Positions 5,815 through 6,615 of a DNA stretch of 6,615 nt are shown one piece after another. Each line of letters starts with the position of its first letter. Positions within the stretch are counted from its first letter, which is position 1. A model generated the notes under the pieces. It was given only the letters and a program-made list of their open reading frames with translations, ran no database searches and was not told the DNA's origin. The stretch is from JBKPNX01 sp046732855. GTDB taxonomy: Bacteria > Pseudomonadota > Alphaproteobacteria > Geminicoccales > Geminicoccaceae. The DNA lies in the NCBI GenBank assembly GCA_046732855.1, contig JBKPNX010000194.1:1-6615 (forward strand), written 5' to 3'. The position numbers were made by a program, and so were the translations under genes.

Positions 5815-5831
5815 TAGAGCTGTGTGCTCTA
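5815..5831. promoter_or_regulatory. 17-bp palindrome TAGAGC-N5-GCTCTA, possible operator upstream of dps
   Basis: Six-base arms are exact reverse complements around TGTGT, followed by an A-rich AATAAAA. A 9-bp direct repeat, GCTGTGTGC, also occurs at 5804-5812 and 5819-5827 (15 bases apart), overlapping both palindromes. The site is 184 bases before the dps start and 115 bases before the methyltransferase start, so it could serve either divergent direction. The binding protein is unknown; it does not match an OxyR or Fur site well. Confidence 0.35.
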
Positions 5832-5893
5832 AATAAAAGCTGGTGCGAGCCTGCAGGCCGCAAGCACGTTCGCGAGAGCACGCCGTGCCGCGA

Positions 5894-5919
5894 GGACCTT
5901 CTTTGCTCGTTTGAACGTT
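5894..5919 (+). promoter_or_regulatory. Possible EcfG-type general-stress promoter of dps
   Basis: GGACC (5894-5898) and CGTT (5916-5919) are 17 bases apart. The alphaproteobacterial EcfG consensus is GGAAC with a 16-17 base spacer and CGTT, so there is one mismatch in the -35. It lies 96 bases before ATG 6016, and dps genes are known members of this regulon in several alphaproteobacteria. Confidence 0.4.
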
Positions 5920-5998
5920 TTCTGCCGTCGACCGGCCACGGCCACTCGAAATCATCTGCCGAGGAGCGAGCCGGCCAAGGAGCTCCAGGCAATCATTC

Positions 5999-6006
5999 GG
6001 AAGGGA
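5999..6006 (+). promoter_or_regulatory. Ribosome binding site of dps
   Basis: GGAAGGGA lies nine bases before ATG 6016. Its GGGA part can pair with TCCC at 6010-6013, a short stem that might weaken initiation. Confidence 0.5.
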
Positions 6007-6015
6007 CCGTCCCCC

Positions 6016-6615
6016 ATGCAAACCAAGTCAGCCGCGCCTGTCGCCGCCGCCCGCCCCAAGCTGAGCAGTCAGCCGTGGCTGCACCAGCGCGGCGCGGAAA
6101 TCCAGGCGTTCGGCACCGTGCGCCAGTTCCCGGTCGCCCTGTCGCAGGAGACCAGACTGTACTCCTGCCAGCGGCTCAATCAGGTCCTGGCCGACTCACA
6201 GATCCTGGTCGCCCTGTACAAGAAGCACCACTGGCTGATGCGAGGCGCAACCTTCTACCAGCTGCATCTGCTGCTCGACAAACACGCCGGCGAGCAGCTC
6301 GTGCTGATCGACGCTATCGCCGAGCGCATCCAGACGCTCGGCGGCGTCGCCGTGGGCGATCCACGTCACGTCGCCGAGATCACGCGCGTGCCGCGCGCCC
6401 CGGACGGGTGCGAAGAGGTGCCGGCGATGCTCTCGCGCTTGCTCGAGGCGCACGAACTGATCCTGACCGACGCGCACGATGCGGCCGCAAGGGTCGCCGA
6501 GCAGGGCGATGATGGCACCAACGACCTGATCGTCTCCCAGGTGATCCGGACCGGGGAGCTGCAGGCCTGGTTCCTCGCGGAGCACCTGGTCGACACGCCG
6601 CTGGTGCGCGCCTAG
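6016..6615 (+). CDS. dps: Dps-family DNA-protecting ferritin
   Basis: This is a 199-residue Dps protein, forming hollow dodecamers that bind ferrous iron, oxidise it (with hydrogen peroxide in many Dps proteins) and protect DNA under stress. The intersubunit ferroxidase residues are His72, His84, Asp88, Asp99 and Glu103; their spacing of 12, 4, 11 and 4 equals that of Escherichia coli Dps. The motif runs KKHHWLMRGATFYQLHLLLD, then IDAIAERIQTLGG. The N-terminal tail of about 40 residues, with Lys4, Arg13, Lys15, Arg25 and Arg36, is longer than in many Dps proteins and may bind DNA; this is inference. The start at ATG 6016 follows GGAAGGGA and fits the tail. The stop ends exactly at the window edge, so no terminator can be seen. 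A possible stress promoter and palindromes precede it. Confidence 0.95.
   Translation: MQTKSAAPVAAARPKLSSQPWLHQRGAEIQAFGTVRQFPVALSQETRLYSCQRLNQVLADSQILVALYKKHHWLMRGATFYQLHLLLDKHAGEQLVLIDAIAERIQTLGGVAVGDPRHVAEITRVPRAPDGCEEVPAMLSRLLEAHELILTDAHDAAARVAEQGDDGTNDLIVSQVIRTGELQAWFLAEHLVDTPLVRA

Noticed and set aside
5815..5838. Intrinsic terminator at the TAGAGC palindrome followed by AATAAAA
   Set aside because: On the plus strand the tail is A-rich, and on the minus strand the T run comes before the stem, so neither strand forms a stem followed by U.
5694..6512. 272-codon plus-strand open frame overlapping dps in another frame
   Set aside because: dps is certain by its ferroxidase motif; the other frame reads Arg/Ala-rich sequence without a ribosome binding site.
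1..6615. tRNA or rRNA genes
   Set aside because: No cloverleaf with a GGTTCGA-type T-arm and CCA-side stem was found; the GGTTCGTT strings at 5349 and 5398 belong to the repeat array.

Overview
The window is GC-rich (about 65-70% in the main genes) and looks like an alphaproteobacterial chromosome. This rests on an HWE-type sensor kinase, a possible EcfG-type stress promoter before a dps gene, and gene families common in that class; it is an inference, not a placement by alignment. No rRNA, tRNA, CRISPR array or intact mobile element is visible.

Layout, left to right. A plus-strand HWE histidine kinase (2-1129) probably lacks its N-terminus because the window begins there. It is followed by a 173-bp leader with a strong, apparently unused ribosome binding site, and then a plus-strand short-chain dehydrogenase/reductase (1303-2064) with unusual residues at two normally conserved positions. 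After a weak terminator-like hairpin comes a stretch of lower GC (about 45-57% in sampled lines, 2110-3250) with one minus-strand gene of unknown function (2393-3064). Next are two minus-strand genes: a ferritin-like/R2-like diiron protein (3269-4348), with a good sigma70-type promoter and a perfect hairpin at the predicted 5' end of its message, and a small helical protein of unknown function (4599-5099).

The stretch 5100-6015 holds no intact gene. It contains seven degenerate copies of a CTCGGGTTCGTTCGG-like repeat (5261-5428) lying directly against the broken end of a minus-strand SAM-methyltransferase pseudogene. That pseudogene has two separate one-base deletions and only its N-terminal part remains. 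Beyond it are several palindromes and a possible stress promoter leading into a complete plus-strand dps gene (6016-6615) with all five ferroxidase residues at canonical spacing.

The genes do not form one pathway. Dps, the diiron protein and possibly the kinase would fit an oxidative or general-stress theme, but this is only suggestive. I do not see a convincing new multi-gene system. The best leads are the repeat/pseudogene junction, the regulatory region of dps, and the altered SDR active site.
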